A stretch of DNA of 50,414 nucleotides from positions 1 to 50,414 of the forward strand of contig JACRDI010000031.1 of assembly GCA_016218665.1 (NCBI GenBank), written 5' to 3'. How positions within the stretch are numbered: the first letter of the stretch is position 1; every line of letters starts with the position of its first letter. Under the pieces are notes generated by a model. That model worked only from the letters and a program-made list of their open reading frames with translations. It made no database searches and was not told where the DNA came from. Origin of the DNA: Desulfovibrio sp. (GTDB lineage: Bacteria > Desulfobacterota > Desulfovibrionia > Desulfovibrionales > Desulfovibrionaceae). The translations under genes and the position numbers were made by a program. Of this stretch, positions 1 through 10,304 are shown one piece after another.

Positions 1-36
1 AGTTCCACTCGTTCCGGGCCGTCTTGCTTGCCCTGC

Positions 37-90
37 GGGTCCAGGGGGTGCATGCCCCCTGGCCGGGGGTCCAAGGGGCGGCGCCCCTTG
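37..90. repeat. Pair of GC-rich palindromes (REP/BIME-like)
   Basis: Two adjacent inverted repeats lie upstream of the first gene. The first is CCAGGGGG (41-48) facing CCCCCTGG (55-62). The second is CAAGGGGCG (72-80) facing CGCCCCTTG (82-90). A related palindrome in the opposite orientation sits at 50236-50264, so this looks like a dispersed intergenic element rather than a site private to one gene. No coding potential is seen in 1-118. Confidence 0.55.
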
Positions 91-118
91 CCCTCTCAAC
101 AGCTCACCAAGGACATCC

Positions 119-1798
119 ATGCTCCGCCTCACCGACATCAAGCTCCCCCTGCCGGACGGCCCGGCCCACAGCGAGGCCGAGCTGCGCGCCGCCGCGGCCA
201 AACGCCTGGGCATAGCTCCTGCCGACATCGCCGCCTTCCGGCTGGTGCGCCGTTCGCTGGACGCGCGCAAGAAGAACGCCGCCGTGTTCCTCTACAGTCT
301 CGATGTTTCCTGCGCCGACGAAACCCGCGTGCTGGCCCATGCCGGGCCGGGCGTGGCCCTGGCGGAGGACCGGCCCTACCGCTTCCCGGTGCAGGCCCCG
401 GCCGGACTTGCGTCGCGGCCGGTGGTGGTGGGCGCTGGCCCTTGCGGCCTGCTGGCGGCCCTGGCCCTTGCGCGGGCCGGGTTCGCGCCCATCCTGCTGG
501 AGCGCGGCCAGGCCATAGAGGAGCGCGCGAAGACCGTGGACGCCTTCTGGGCCGGCGCTGGGCTGGACGGCGAATCCAACGTGCAGTTCGGCGAGGGCGG
601 GGCGGGCGCGTTCTCAGACGGCAAGCTCACCACGCAGATCAAGGAACGGCGCGGCCGCTGCCGCAAGGTGCTGGAGGAGCTGGTGGCGCACGGCGCGCCC
701 GAGGACATCTTGTGGCGCAACAAGCCCCATGTGGGCACGGACCGCCTGCGCGGCGTGGTGGCGGGCATCCGGGCCAGCATCATCCGCCTGGGCGGGGCGG
801 TGCGCTTCGGGGCGCGGGTGGACGGCCTGCTGGTGCGCGAGGGCCGCATGGCGGGAGTGCGCCTTGCCGGGTCGGCGGGCGGGGAGGAGATCGTCTCGTC
901 CTGCGTGGTGCTGGCCGTGGGCCACAGCGCGCGCGACACCTTTTCCATGCTGCACGCGTCCGGGCTGCCCATGGAGCAGAAGCCCTTTGCCATCGGCTGC
1001 CGGGTGGAGCACCCGCAGGCCCTGGTGGACCGGGCGCAGCTGCGCGATCTGGCCGGGCACCCGGCCCTGGGCGCGGCGGACTACAAGCTGGCGCACCAGG
1101 CGGCCAGCGGGCGCGGGGTGTACACCTTCTGCATGTGCCCGGGCGGGCAGGTCATCGCTGCGGCTTCGGAGGCGGGCGGGGTGGTGACCAACGGCATGAG
1201 CCTGCACGCCCGCGACGGCGTGAACGCCAACAGCGCCGTGCTGGTGGGCGTGACGCCCGCGGACATGGGCGGCGCGCATCCCCTGGCCGGGGTGGATTTT
1301 CAGCGCCGCTGGGAACGCCTGGCCTTTGAGCTGGGCGGGCGAAACTTCCGCGCCCCGGCGCAGACCGTGGGCGATTTTCTGGCCGGGCGCGCGTCAAGGC
1401 GGCTGGGGACGGTTGCGCCCAGCTACACGCCGGGCGTGGCGCCGGCCGACATGACCGGATGCCTGCCGGACTACGTGTGCGCGGCCATGGCCGAGGGCAT
1501 CCAGGCCTTTGACCGCAAGCTGCGCGGCTTTGCCGACGCCGGGGCGCTGCTGACCGGCGTGGAGACGCGCTCGTCGTCGCCGGTGCGCATGCTGCGCGGG
1601 GCGGACATGCAGAGCGTGGGCCTGCCGGGCCTGTTCCCGGCCGGGGAGGGCGCGGGCTACGCCGGGGGCATCGTGTCCAGCGCGGTGGACGGCCTGCGCG
1701 TGGCCGAGGCCGTGGCCCTGACCCTGTGCGGCCTGCCTGTGGGCGATCTTGAGGGCGGCGATCTGACTGGTTGCGGCGAGAAGGGCGGGGCGCAATGA
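119..1798 (+). CDS. NAD(P)/FAD-dependent oxidoreductase (COG2509-type)
   Basis: This encodes a 559-residue flavoprotein of the uncharacterised FAD-dependent dehydrogenase family. A dinucleotide-binding Rossmann motif (VVVGAGPCGLLAALALA) lies near residues 101-117, after a roughly 100-residue N-terminal domain typical of the family. A conserved C-terminal FAD region (GLFPAGEGAGYAGGIVSSA) closes the fold. There is no signal peptide, so it should be cytoplasmic. The ATG at 119 follows an AAGGA Shine-Dalgarno at 109-113. The stop overlaps the start of the next gene (ATGA), so the two are probably translationally coupled. The substrate is unknown; family membership is clear from the motifs. Confidence 0.85.
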   Translation: MLRLTDIKLPLPDGPAHSEAELRAAAAKRLGIAPADIAAFRLVRRSLDARKKNAAVFLYSLDVSCADETRVLAHAGPGVALAEDRPYRFPVQAPAGLASRPVVVGAGPCGLLAALALARAGFAPILLERGQAIEERAKTVDAFWAGAGLDGESNVQFGEGGAGAFSDGKLTTQIKERRGRCRKVLEELVAHGAPEDILWRNKPHVGTDRLRGVVAGIRASIIRLGGAVRFGARVDGLLVREGRMAGVRLAGSAGGEEIVSSCVVLAVGHSARDTFSMLHASGLPMEQKPFAIGCRVEHPQALVDRAQLRDLAGHPALGAADYKLAHQAASGRGVYTFCMCPGGQVIAAASEAGGVVTNGMSLHARDGVNANSAVLVGVTPADMGGAHPLAGVDFQRRWERLAFELGGRNFRAPAQTVGDFLAGRASRRLGTVAPSYTPGVAPADMTGCLPDYVCAAMAEGIQAFDRKLRGFADAGALLTGVETRSSSPVRMLRGADMQSVGLPGLFPAGEGAGYAGGIVSSAVDGLRVAEAVALTLCGLPVGDLEGGDLTGCGEKGGAQ

Positions 1799-2787
1799 GC
1801 GCCGAATGGCTCTATCCGCTGCCGGAGTACCCGCCACAGCAGTTGCCCGGCTGGATGCGCGAGGGCGCGTTCACGGGGTATCTTGCCGCGCCGGGCTTTC
1901 TGCCGGATCTGCTGGCCGAGCTGAATTTCGAGGGCGCTGCCGGGGCCGGGCACTTGGTCTTCGGCGACCTGGTGTTCGCGCGCAAGGCGAGGCCCGCGGC
2001 CTGGGCGCAGAACGTCTGGCTCGACGCCCGCCTGATGCCCGCGCCGAGCATCGGCCAGGGGGCCAAGGCCCTCAAGGACATCCAGCGCAACTGGTGGCCG
2101 CACCCGGTGCGCCATGCCCGGCGTTGCGCCCTCATGGCCGAGAAGCTGCCCAAGGTCTCGGCCCGGGCACAGGTCTTCGGCCAGCCGGCCCCCGGCGCGC
2201 CGCTGGGCTCCTTCACCCTGTGGGACGAGCAGACCCTCATCGCCGCGCCCGCGTGCACCAGCCCGTATCCTGATGGCCAGGTGCGCTTCGAGGAGGACCG
2301 GGAATCCGCCCCCAGCCGCGCCTATCTGAAGCTTTGGGAGGCCTTCACCCTGCTGGGCGTGCGCCCCGGGCCCGGCGAGCTGTGCCTGGACCTGGGCTCC
2401 AGCCCCGGCGGCTGGACCTGGGTGCTGGCCAGCCTGGGCGCACGGGTGTTCAGCGTGGACAAGGCGGGGCTCGACCCGCGCATTTCCGCAATGTCCGGTG
2501 TGGAGCACTGCATCGGCTCCGGCTTCGGGCTCGACCCGAAGATCGCGGGCGGGCCTGGGGCGCGGGTGGACTGGCTGTGCTCGGACATGGCCTGCTACCC
2601 GGCCAGGCTGTACGAGCTGGTGACCCGCTGGCTGGAGGCCGACGCCTGCCGCAACTTCGTCTGCACCCTCAAGTGCCAGGGCGAGACCGACCACGCCAGC
2701 ATCCAGGCCTTCGCCGAGATTCCCGGCTCCAGGGTCATGCACCTGGCCCACAACAAGCACGAGCTCACCTGGGCGCTCATCCGCTGA
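1795..2787 (+). CDS. SAM-dependent rRNA 2'-O-methyltransferase-like protein (RlmM/FtsJ type)
   Basis: This is a 330-residue protein with a C-terminal Rossmann methyltransferase domain. Motif I is DLGSSPGGWTWVLASLGA, followed by SVDKAG, an acidic SDMA motif and TLKCQGE. These are the positions used by FtsJ/RlmM 2'-O-ribose methyltransferases (K-D-K-E type). The N-terminal half resembles the RNA-binding part of RlmM-like proteins. The expected substrate is 23S rRNA, inferred from the family only. I chose the ATG at 1795 because it overlaps the upstream stop by four bases; an in-frame ATG lies at 1771 inside the preceding gene. The 280-base gap downstream holds a GC-rich hairpin and no gene. Confidence 0.8.
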   Translation: MSAEWLYPLPEYPPQQLPGWMREGAFTGYLAAPGFLPDLLAELNFEGAAGAGHLVFGDLVFARKARPAAWAQNVWLDARLMPAPSIGQGAKALKDIQRNWWPHPVRHARRCALMAEKLPKVSARAQVFGQPAPGAPLGSFTLWDEQTLIAAPACTSPYPDGQVRFEEDRESAPSRAYLKLWEAFTLLGVRPGPGELCLDLGSSPGGWTWVLASLGARVFSVDKAGLDPRISAMSGVEHCIGSGFGLDPKIAGGPGARVDWLCSDMACYPARLYELVTRWLEADACRNFVCTLKCQGETDHASIQAFAEIPGSRVMHLAHNKHELTWALIR

Positions 2788-2801
2788 GGCGGACTGGCCA
2801 G

Positions 2802-2820
2802 CCGGCCATCTCCTGGCCGG
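2802..2820 (+). terminator. GC hairpin after the methyltransferase gene
   Basis: CCGGCCA and TGGCCGG form a perfect 7-bp stem with a 5-base loop, 15 bases after the stop codon. There is no T-run, so it may be a mRNA 3'-end stabiliser or Rho-assisted end rather than a true intrinsic terminator. Confidence 0.3.
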
Positions 2821-3007
2821 AGTCGCGAGGCGGGGCGCCCCTCCCGGCCCTTGCGCCGCCCTTTGGCCGCGCCCTGCGCACACGCGGGGTGCCGGAGCCC
2901 TTGAAGCCTTGCTCCCGGATTGCTTCTGCGGGGCCGTGCCGGGCTGGCGGCGCACAGGGGGCATTCCGCGCGACTTTGTGGCGCACGCCGGACTGGCCGC
3001 AGGGCGC

Positions 3008-3043
3008 AAAAAAAGGGCAGGGGAGCCGTCTCCCCCGCCCTTT
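3008..3043 (-). terminator. Rho-independent terminator of the chemoreceptor gene
   Basis: Read on the minus strand, a 14-bp stem starting AAAGGGCGGGGGAG, with one mismatch, closes on a 4-base loop and is followed by a run of seven T. It lies 24 bases beyond the stop of the chemoreceptor gene. Confidence 0.85.
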
Positions 3044-3067
3044 CGCTTGTTTGGCTCCCGTGCGCAG

Positions 3068-4981
3068 CTAGAACTTCTCGAAGCCGTCGTCTCCCTTGGC
3101 CTCGTCCTCGTCCGCCCTGGGGGCTGGGCCGGCCTCGATGGCCAGGGGCGGGCCCTGGTGGGCATTGCCCAGCTTGAAGAACTGCATCACCTGGGTAAGG
3201 CGCTGGGCCTGGGCGGCCAGCTCCTCGCTGGTGGAGGCGGTTTCCTCCGAGGCCGACGCGTTCTGTTGGATGACCTGGTCCAGCTGCTGGATGGCCTTGT
3301 TCACCTGGTCCGCGCCGGTGGTCTGCTCGCGGCAGGCGGCGCTGATCTCCTGCACCAGCTCGGAGGTGCGCTCGATGTCGGGCACGATGGTGGCGAGCAT
3401 GCCGCCGGCTTTCTCGGCCACGGCCAGGCTGGCGGCGGAGAGCTGCCCGATCTCGCCCGCCGCCGCGCCGCTGCGCTCGGCCAGCTTGCGCACCTCTGCC
3501 GCCACGACGGCGAAGCCCTTGCCGTGTTCCCCGGCTCTGGCCGCTTCGATTGCCGCGTTCAGCGCCAGCAGGTTGGTCTGCCGGGCGATCTCCTCGATGA
3601 AGCCGATCTTCTCCACGATCTGCCGCATGGCGTCCACGGTCTGGGTCACGGCCTGGCCGCCCTGGCGGGCGTCCTCGGCACTCTTGCTGGCCAGCCGCTC
3701 GGTCTGCGTCGCGTTGTCCGCGTTCTGGCGGATGTTGGCGGCCATCTCTTCCACGCTGGAGGAGATCTCCTCCACGCTGGCGGCCTGCTCGGTGGCGCCC
3801 TGGGACAGGGTCTCGCTGGAGGCGGAGAGCTCCTGCGAGCCGGAGGCCACGGACTCCGCCGAGGCGTTGACCTGGAGCACCACGGAGCGCAGGCGGCCGG
3901 CCATGTTGGTGAGGGCCGAGGCCAGCGCGCCCACTTCGTCCTTCTGGTCCACGTCGATGCGCACGTCGAGGTTGCCGTCGGCCAGCGCCTTGGCGAAGGA
4001 GAGGCCCTTGTTCACCGGGCCGGTTATGGCGCGGGTGATGAGCAGGGCGGCCATGGCGCCCAGGATCAGGGCCAGCAGGGCGGCGCTCAAGAGCAGGGTG
4101 CGCGACCAGGCGATCTCGCTGAACATCTTCGACTTCTGGTCCTCGCGCGCGGCGTCGCAGACCTTTTGCAGGTCGCGCGCGCTCTGGATGAGCTGGTTCT
4201 CCATGTCCTTCTGCTGCTGCACGGCCTGGACGTAGTTCTCCAGACACTTCTGGTAGAAGTCCAGCTCGGCGAGGATGGTCTCGGCCTGGGCCACGTCGGC
4301 CGGCTTGGTGAAGCGGGACTTGAGGCCGGAGCACAGGGCGACGAGGGCCTTGCCCTGCTCGCGCGCCTTCTCCAAATGCGCGTCGGCCCCGGTCTGGATG
4401 TAGTACATGATGGTGAGGCGCATGGCCGTGATCTGCTGGGCCGCCCTTCCGGCGTCGTTCGCCAGGGCGATGCGCGCCTCCATGGCGCCGGCGGCCATCT
4501 TGCCGCGGATGTCCGCCGCAAGCTGGGCGCTCTGGTTGGCGTCCATGTCCTCCGCGGCCTTGGTGGCGCGCAGGGCGGCCTCGCCCATGGCCTTCTGGGT
4601 CTCCATGCGTCCCATTTCGCGGGTCACGAAGCCCTTGAAGGCCGCGTCGTAGGCCTTGGTGGCGGCCAGCACCTGGTCCATCTGCTCGCGGTTCTTGGCG
4701 TCCTGGAAGCGCGCCTTGTAGTTCTGGGCCAGCTGGGTGATGGCGGCCACGCTTTTGGCGACCTCCTCCTGGCTCTTCTGGTCGCGGCGGATCTGGAAAT
4801 TCTTCTCATGGCGGCGCGATTCAAGCCCCAGGCGGATGATCTCGCTCATCGCGTCGGCCTTGTCCACGCGGTCCAGCACGTTGGACAGCCCGTTCCAGCT
4901 CAGGGCGGCAAGGAACGCGGTAAGGGCCAGCACCACCCCGAAGCCGATCCCGAGCTTCATGGCCAGGCGCAGATTTTTCAT
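3068..4981 (-). CDS. Methyl-accepting chemotaxis protein with helical bimodular (HBM-type) sensor
   Basis: This is a 637-residue transmembrane chemoreceptor. TM1 is near residues 9-30. A roughly 250-residue periplasmic helical sensor contains [10 protein letters not shown], the signature seen in HBM (McpS-like) sensors. TM2 is near residues 290-315, followed by HAMP and a long cytoplasmic coiled coil. The signalling tip ([20 protein letters not shown]) is conserved. The C-terminus has an acidic linker ending GFEKF, which fits the relaxed aromatic-x-x-aromatic CheR-tethering pentapeptide. Alanine/serine/glutamate-rich methylation helices flank the tip. A GAGAGG Shine-Dalgarno precedes the ATG. 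The gene is monocistronic, divergent from sahR, with its own terminator. Known HBM ligands are organic acids; the ligand here is not known. Confidence 0.93.
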   Translation of the reverse strand: MKNLRLAMKLGIGFGVVLALTAFLAALSWNGLSNVLDRVDKADAMSEIIRLGLESRRHEKNFQIRRDQKSQEEVAKSVAAITQLAQNYKARFQDAKNREQMDQVLAATKAYDAAFKGFVTREMGRMETQKAMGEAALRATKAAEDMDANQSAQLAADIRGKMAAGAMEARIALANDAGRAAQQITAMRLTIMYYIQTGADAHLEKAREQGKALVALCSGLKSRFTKPADVAQAETILAELDFYQKCLENYVQAVQQQKDMENQLIQSARDLQKVCDAAREDQKSKMFSEIAWSRTLLLSAALLALILGAMAALLITRAITGPVNKGLSFAKALADGNLDVRIDVDQKDEVGALASALTNMAGRLRSVVLQVNASAESVASGSQELSASSETLSQGATEQAASVEEISSSVEEMAANIRQNADNATQTERLASKSAEDARQGGQAVTQTVDAMRQIVEKIGFIEEIARQTNLLALNAAIEAARAGEHGKGFAVVAAEVRKLAERSGAAAGEIGQLSAASLAVAEKAGGMLATIVPDIERTSELVQEISAACREQTTGADQVNKAIQQLDQVIQQNASASEETASTSEELAAQAQRLTQVMQFFKLGNAHQGPPLAIEAGPAPRADEDEAKGDDGFEKF

Positions 4982-5109
4982 GGTAACCTCTCGGATAAGA
5001 TATACATAGTGTAATACGAAGAGCCTTTCCTCCGTACTTCACTTCTGTAGTCAAGGCAAGATGGACTTCCTGCGAGCACCCCATTCCCGGCCTTCATCGG
5101 ATGATTCTC

Positions 5110-5138
5110 TTGACAGCTGAAGGGGCTACGCCTAGAAC
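5110..5138 (+). promoter_or_regulatory. Sigma70-type promoter of sahR-ahcY
   Basis: A perfect -35 TTGACA (5110-5115) is followed by a 17-base spacer and a -10-like TAGAAC (5133-5138, four of six consensus bases). The predicted transcript start near 5145 lies just before the operator at 5153-5164 and about 38 bases upstream of the sahR ATG. Confidence 0.65.
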
Positions 5139-5152
5139 TCTTCTTCATAAGG

Positions 5153-5164
5153 ATATCTTGATAT
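5153..5164. promoter_or_regulatory. Candidate SahR operator
   Basis: ATATC-TT-GATAT is a perfect inverted repeat with a 2-base centre. It is AT-rich in GC-rich surroundings and sits between the predicted transcript start and the ArsR-family regulator gene. The placement fits autorepression by steric block. The regulator is known to control SAH/methionine recycling genes in Proteobacteria; assignment of this exact site is inference. Confidence 0.6.
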
Positions 5165-5182
5165 AGGAACGCGACGAAACCC

Positions 5183-6124
5183 ATGGATCTGTTACGCATC
5201 CACAAGGCCCTGGCCGACGAGACCAGGCTGCGGCTCATGGCCGTGCTGCTGGCCCACGAACTGAACGTGGGCGAGCTTGTGGGCGTTTTCGGCATGGCCC
5301 AGCCGCGCATATCCCGACATTTGAAGATCCTGGCCGAGGCCGGACTGGTGGAGTGCCGCCGCGAGGGGCTGTGGGCCTTCTACCGCGCCGCAGCGGCCGG
5401 GCCCGGCCAGACCTTCCTGGCCGCCCACGGGCCCCTTTTGGCGGGCATTCCCCAGGGGCCGCAGGACGCCGAGCGCGCCCTTTCCGCCGTGCGCGAACGC
5501 GCCCTGGCCACGCGCCGCTTCTTCGACGCCGTGGCCGGGCAGTGGCGCGACCTTTCCCGCGAGGTGCTGGGCGATTTCGACCTGGCCGAGGAGCTTTCCT
5601 CGCGCATGCACCCGGGCATGATCGCCGCGGACCTGGGCTGCGGCCCCGGCGAGCTGCTCTCCCGCCTGGCCGAGGGCGCGCGCCAGGCCATCGGCGTGGA
5701 CAGCTCGCCGCGCATGCTGGAGCTGGCCGCCGGGCGCATGGCCGGCCGGACGAACGCCAGCCTGCGCCTGGGCGAGCTGGAGCACCTGCCCCTGCGCGAC
5801 GGCGAGATCCAGGCCGCCACCCTTTCCATGGTGCTGCACCACGTGAGCGACCCGCTTGCCGTGCTTGCCGAGGCCCGGCGCGTGCTGGCCCCTGGCGGGG
5901 CGCTTTTCGTGGCCGAGTTCGACCGCCACGACAACGAGGCCATGCGCGTCAAATACGGCGACGCAAGGCTGGGCGTGGACAAGGAAACGTTGTATGACTG
6001 GCTCCAAACGGCGGGGTTCGTCCCGCGCCGGCTGGACGCCTTCCCTGTGAACCAGGGGCTTACGGTGCTCATCGCCGAGGCGGCGCTGAAGGAGCCGGGG
6101 GCCCGACAACCTTTTGGAGGATGA
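5183..6124 (+). CDS. sahR: SahR-type ArsR regulator fused to a SAM methyltransferase domain
   Basis: This is a 313-residue two-domain protein. Residues 1-90 form an ArsR-type winged helix (recognition region [19 protein letters not shown]). Residues 110-300 form a class I methyltransferase fold with motif [11 protein letters not shown] near residue 150 and the UbiE-like [17 protein letters not shown] segment. It has no CxC metal site of the kind used by metal-sensing ArsR proteins. The gene ends 4 bases before ahcY, the known context of SahR, a repressor that senses S-adenosylhomocysteine. The methyltransferase-like domain probably binds SAH or SAM as effector; whether it still methylates anything is unknown. 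The Shine-Dalgarno (AGGAA, 5166-5170) is rather far from the ATG. Confidence 0.85.
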   Translation: MDLLRIHKALADETRLRLMAVLLAHELNVGELVGVFGMAQPRISRHLKILAEAGLVECRREGLWAFYRAAAAGPGQTFLAAHGPLLAGIPQGPQDAERALSAVRERALATRRFFDAVAGQWRDLSREVLGDFDLAEELSSRMHPGMIAADLGCGPGELLSRLAEGARQAIGVDSSPRMLELAAGRMAGRTNASLRLGELEHLPLRDGEIQAATLSMVLHHVSDPLAVLAEARRVLAPGGALFVAEFDRHDNEAMRVKYGDARLGVDKETLYDWLQTAGFVPRRLDAFPVNQGLTVLIAEAALKEPGARQPFGG

Positions 6125-6128
6125 CCAC

Positions 6129-7547
<1,419 letters not shown>

Positions 7548-7570
7548 AATCGGGCGGGGCGATTCTGCGC

Positions 7571-7604
7571 AGGCCGGGGCGGGACGACCGCTCCGGCCTT
7601 TTTT
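7571..7604 (+). terminator. Rho-independent terminator of sahR-ahcY
   Basis: AGGCCGGGGCGG pairs with CCGCTCCGGCCT (one mismatch) around a short loop, and six T follow directly. It lies 24 bases after the ahcY stop. Confidence 0.88.
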
Positions 7605-7646
7605 CGTCCCCGTTCGCTTCCGGCCCGCGCGTCAGGGGGTAAGCGG

Positions 7647-7689
7647 TTGCCAGGGGTGCCGGGATATTGCTAAATGTATAGACCCCTGG
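7647..7689 (+). promoter_or_regulatory. Candidate promoter/operator of the PTS operon
   Basis: CCAGGGGT (7650-7657) and ACCCCTGG (7682-7689) form an 8-bp inverted repeat around an AT-rich 24-base centre, the only AT-rich patch in this gap. A weak promoter can be read inside it: TTGCCA (7647-7652), 18-base spacer, TAAATG (7671-7676) with an extended -10 TG. The geometry suggests a repressor site over the promoter. No regulator gene is adjacent, so the binding protein is unknown. Confidence 0.35.
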
Positions 7690-7734
7690 CCCCAGGGGAC
7701 AGTCTTCGAGCCGACCGCATGGAGGAGCCCGCTG

Positions 7735-10290
7735 ATGGCCAACGCCCCGCGCCGACTGGAGATCCTTGCCCCGCTTTCCGGGGTGCTCGTCCCCCTTGAT
7801 TCCGTGCCCGACCCGGTGTTCGCCCAGAAGATGGTGGGCGACGGCGTCTCCCTCGACCCCACGTCCGCCCTGGTGCTGGCGCCCATGCCCGGAAAGGTTG
7901 TGCAGCTGCACGACGCCCACCACGCGCTGACCATCAGCGGCGGAGGAGTGGACCTGCTCATCCACGTGGGCATCGACACCGTGCAGCTGCGCGGGGCCGG
8001 GTTCACGCCCCTTGTGGCCAAGGGCGACAGCGTCGCCGCCGGGCAGCCCTTGCTGTCCTTCGACGCCGACCTTGTGGCGGGCAGGTCCAAGAGCCTGCTC
8101 ACGCAGATCGTGGTGGCCAACATGGAAGGCGTGTCGTCCGTGAGCGCGGCGCGCGGCAGCGCGGCGGGCGGTCTGGTGGAGGCCGGGCGCGACGTGGTGC
8201 TGACCATCGAGCTGCCCGCACGGGCCGAGGCCGGGGCGGAGCCGGACGCGGCCGGGCGCGAGGCCGTGTTCTCCCGCCCTGTGGCGATTCCCAACGCGGC
8301 CGGTCTGCACGCCCGCCCGGCGGCCATGCTGGCGGCGGAGGCCAAGCGCTACAGCGCGGACGTGCGCCTGCTGCGCGGCACGGACGAGGTGAACGCAAAG
8401 AGCGTGGTGGCCATCCTGGGCCTTTCGCTCAAGAAGGGCGATGAGGTGCGCCTGCGGGCCACAGGGGCGGACGCCTCCATCGCCCTCGCCGCGCTGGAGG
8501 AACTTGTGGCCCAGGGCTGCGGCGAAAATCCCGACGATGTTCCGGGCGAGGCTCCGCTGGAGCCGGCGGCACCGGCCGCGCCCGGGCGCGGGCACAAGGT
8601 CCGCGCCGAGGGCGAGTACGAGGGCGTGGCGGCCTCGCCGGGGCTGGCCGTGGGCCGCGTGCTGCAATACCGCCAGGGCGAGTTCATCGTGCCCGAGGAG
8701 GGCGAAGGCGCGGTGAAGGAGCTGGACAAGCTGGAGAACGCCCTGCGCGCGGCGCGCATCCAGGTGGACGACCTGCGCCGCCAGTCCGGCGATTCCCCGC
8801 GCGCGCAGATTCTGGCCGCGCACCACGAGCTTCTGGATGACCCGGACCTGACGGGCCTGGCTACGGCCGGGCTGGAGGGCGGCAAGAGCGCGGCCTTTGC
8901 CTGGCGCGAGGCCTTCGCCTGCTATGCCGCGCGGCTGGAGGCCCTGGACAATCCGCTTTTGCGGGAGCGCGCGGGCGACATCCGCGACGTGGGCAGGCGC
9001 GTGCTGGGCCTGCTGGCGGGCGCGGCCCCTGGCCCGGTCGTCACGCAGGCCGAGACCATCCTCATCGCCCACGAGCTGAGCCCTTCTGATACGGCCGCCC
9101 TGGACCGGACCAAGGTGCTGGGCTTCTGCACGGCCACTGGCGGGGGCACCAGCCATGTGGCCATCCTGGCGCGTTCCCTGGGCATCCCGGCCATCTGCGG
9201 CATCGACGAGGAGGCCCTGAACCTGCCCGACGGCACCCTGGTGGTGCTGGACGGCGCAGCGGGCGTGCTCAAGCGCGATCCCGGCGAGGCCGAACTTGCC
9301 CAGGCGCGGGCGCGCATGGCCGAGCAGTCGGCCCGGCGCGAGGCCGAGCTTGCCGCGGCCGGGGATGACGCCCGCACCGCCGACGGCCAGCGCATCGAGG
9401 TTGCTGCCAACGTGCGCAACGGCAAGGAGGCGAGGGAGGCCGCGGAGGCAGGCGGCGAGGGCGTGGGCCTCTTGCGCTCGGAGTTCCTGTTCGACAAGCG
9501 CGACAGCGCCCCGGACGAGGAGGAGCAGTTCAACGCCTACGCCGAGGTGGCCAAGGCCTTCGGTCCGGGCCGCCGGGTGGTCATCCGCACCCTGGACGTG
9601 GGCGGGGACAAGCCCCTCTCCTACATCCCCCTGCCGAGGGAGGACAACCCCTTCCTGGGCATTCGCGGCGTGCGCGTCAGCCTGGAGCGGCCGGACCTGT
9701 TCCGCGTACAGCTGCGGGCGATCCTGCGCACCGCGCCCCTGTGCGGGCTCAACGTCATGTTTCCCATGATCGCCGGCGTGGACGAACTGCGCGAGGCCAG
9801 GGCCTACCTGGACGAGGAGCGCGCTGCGCTGGGCATCAACGCGCCGGTGAAGGTGGGGGTGATGATCGAGGTGCCCTCGGCCGCGGTGCTGGCCGAGGTC
9901 CTCGCGCCAGAGGCCGACTTTTTCTCCATCGGCAGCAACGACCTGACCCAGTACACCCTGGCCATGGACCGGGGCCACCCCCGGCTGGCCAAGCAGGCCG
10001 ACGCCCTGCACCCGGCCGTGCTGCGGCTCGTCGGCATGGCGGCCGGGGCGGCCAAGCGCCACGGCAAGTGGACCGGCGTGTGCGGTGGCGTGGCCTCGGA
10101 CGTGGCGGCCGTGCCCGTGCTCATCGGCCTGGGCGTGGAGGAACTGTCCGTCTCGGTGCCGGCAATCCCGGCGGTGAAGGCGGCCGTGGCCCGCTTCACC
10201 CTGGCCCAGTGCCGCGAGCTGGCGCAGGAGGTGCTGAAGCTGTCCACGGCAACGGAAGTGCGCGCCCGGCTGGCCCGGCTGGCGCAGTAA
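7735..10290 (+). CDS. nagF: PTS EIIA-HPr-EI fusion phosphotransferase (NagF type)
   Basis: This 851-residue protein carries three PTS modules in one chain. EIIA(Glc-type) spans about residues 1-165, with active His77 (DLLIHVGID) and partner His62, the 15-residue spacing of the family. HPr spans about 180-265, with active His192 in GLHARPAA and an [10 protein letters not shown] helix containing a serine. Enzyme I spans about 285-850, with phospho-His474 in [10 protein letters not shown] and Cys783 in GVCGG. It takes phosphate from PEP and passes it down to the adjacent permease. The same EIIA-HPr-EI order is known from NagF-type GlcNAc systems. The EIICBB gene follows after 14 bases. No nagA or nagB lies in the window, so GlcNAc specificity is inferred from architecture. 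Confidence 0.9.
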   Translation: MANAPRRLEILAPLSGVLVPLDSVPDPVFAQKMVGDGVSLDPTSALVLAPMPGKVVQLHDAHHALTISGGGVDLLIHVGIDTVQLRGAGFTPLVAKGDSVAAGQPLLSFDADLVAGRSKSLLTQIVVANMEGVSSVSAARGSAAGGLVEAGRDVVLTIELPARAEAGAEPDAAGREAVFSRPVAIPNAAGLHARPAAMLAAEAKRYSADVRLLRGTDEVNAKSVVAILGLSLKKGDEVRLRATGADASIALAALEELVAQGCGENPDDVPGEAPLEPAAPAAPGRGHKVRAEGEYEGVAASPGLAVGRVLQYRQGEFIVPEEGEGAVKELDKLENALRAARIQVDDLRRQSGDSPRAQILAAHHELLDDPDLTGLATAGLEGGKSAAFAWREAFACYAARLEALDNPLLRERAGDIRDVGRRVLGLLAGAAPGPVVTQAETILIAHELSPSDTAALDRTKVLGFCTATGGGTSHVAILARSLGIPAICGIDEEALNLPDGTLVVLDGAAGVLKRDPGEAELAQARARMAEQSARREAELAAAGDDARTADGQRIEVAANVRNGKEAREAAEAGGEGVGLLRSEFLFDKRDSAPDEEEQFNAYAEVAKAFGPGRRVVIRTLDVGGDKPLSYIPLPREDNPFLGIRGVRVSLERPDLFRVQLRAILRTAPLCGLNVMFPMIAGVDELREARAYLDEERAALGINAPVKVGVMIEVPSAAVLAEVLAPEADFFSIGSNDLTQYTLAMDRGHPRLAKQADALHPAVLRLVGMAAGAAKRHGKWTGVCGGVASDVAAVPVLIGLGVEELSVSVPAIPAVKAAVARFTLAQCRELAQEVLKLSTATEVRARLARLAQ

Positions 10291-10304
10291 GGGAGGAAAC
10301 GGCG

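Noticed and set aside
2595..4334. Long minus-strand frame overlapping the methyltransferase and chemoreceptor genes
   Set aside because: It is a shadow frame in GC-rich DNA: Arg/Gly/Pro-rich translation, no family motifs, and it runs over two well-supported genes and a terminator.
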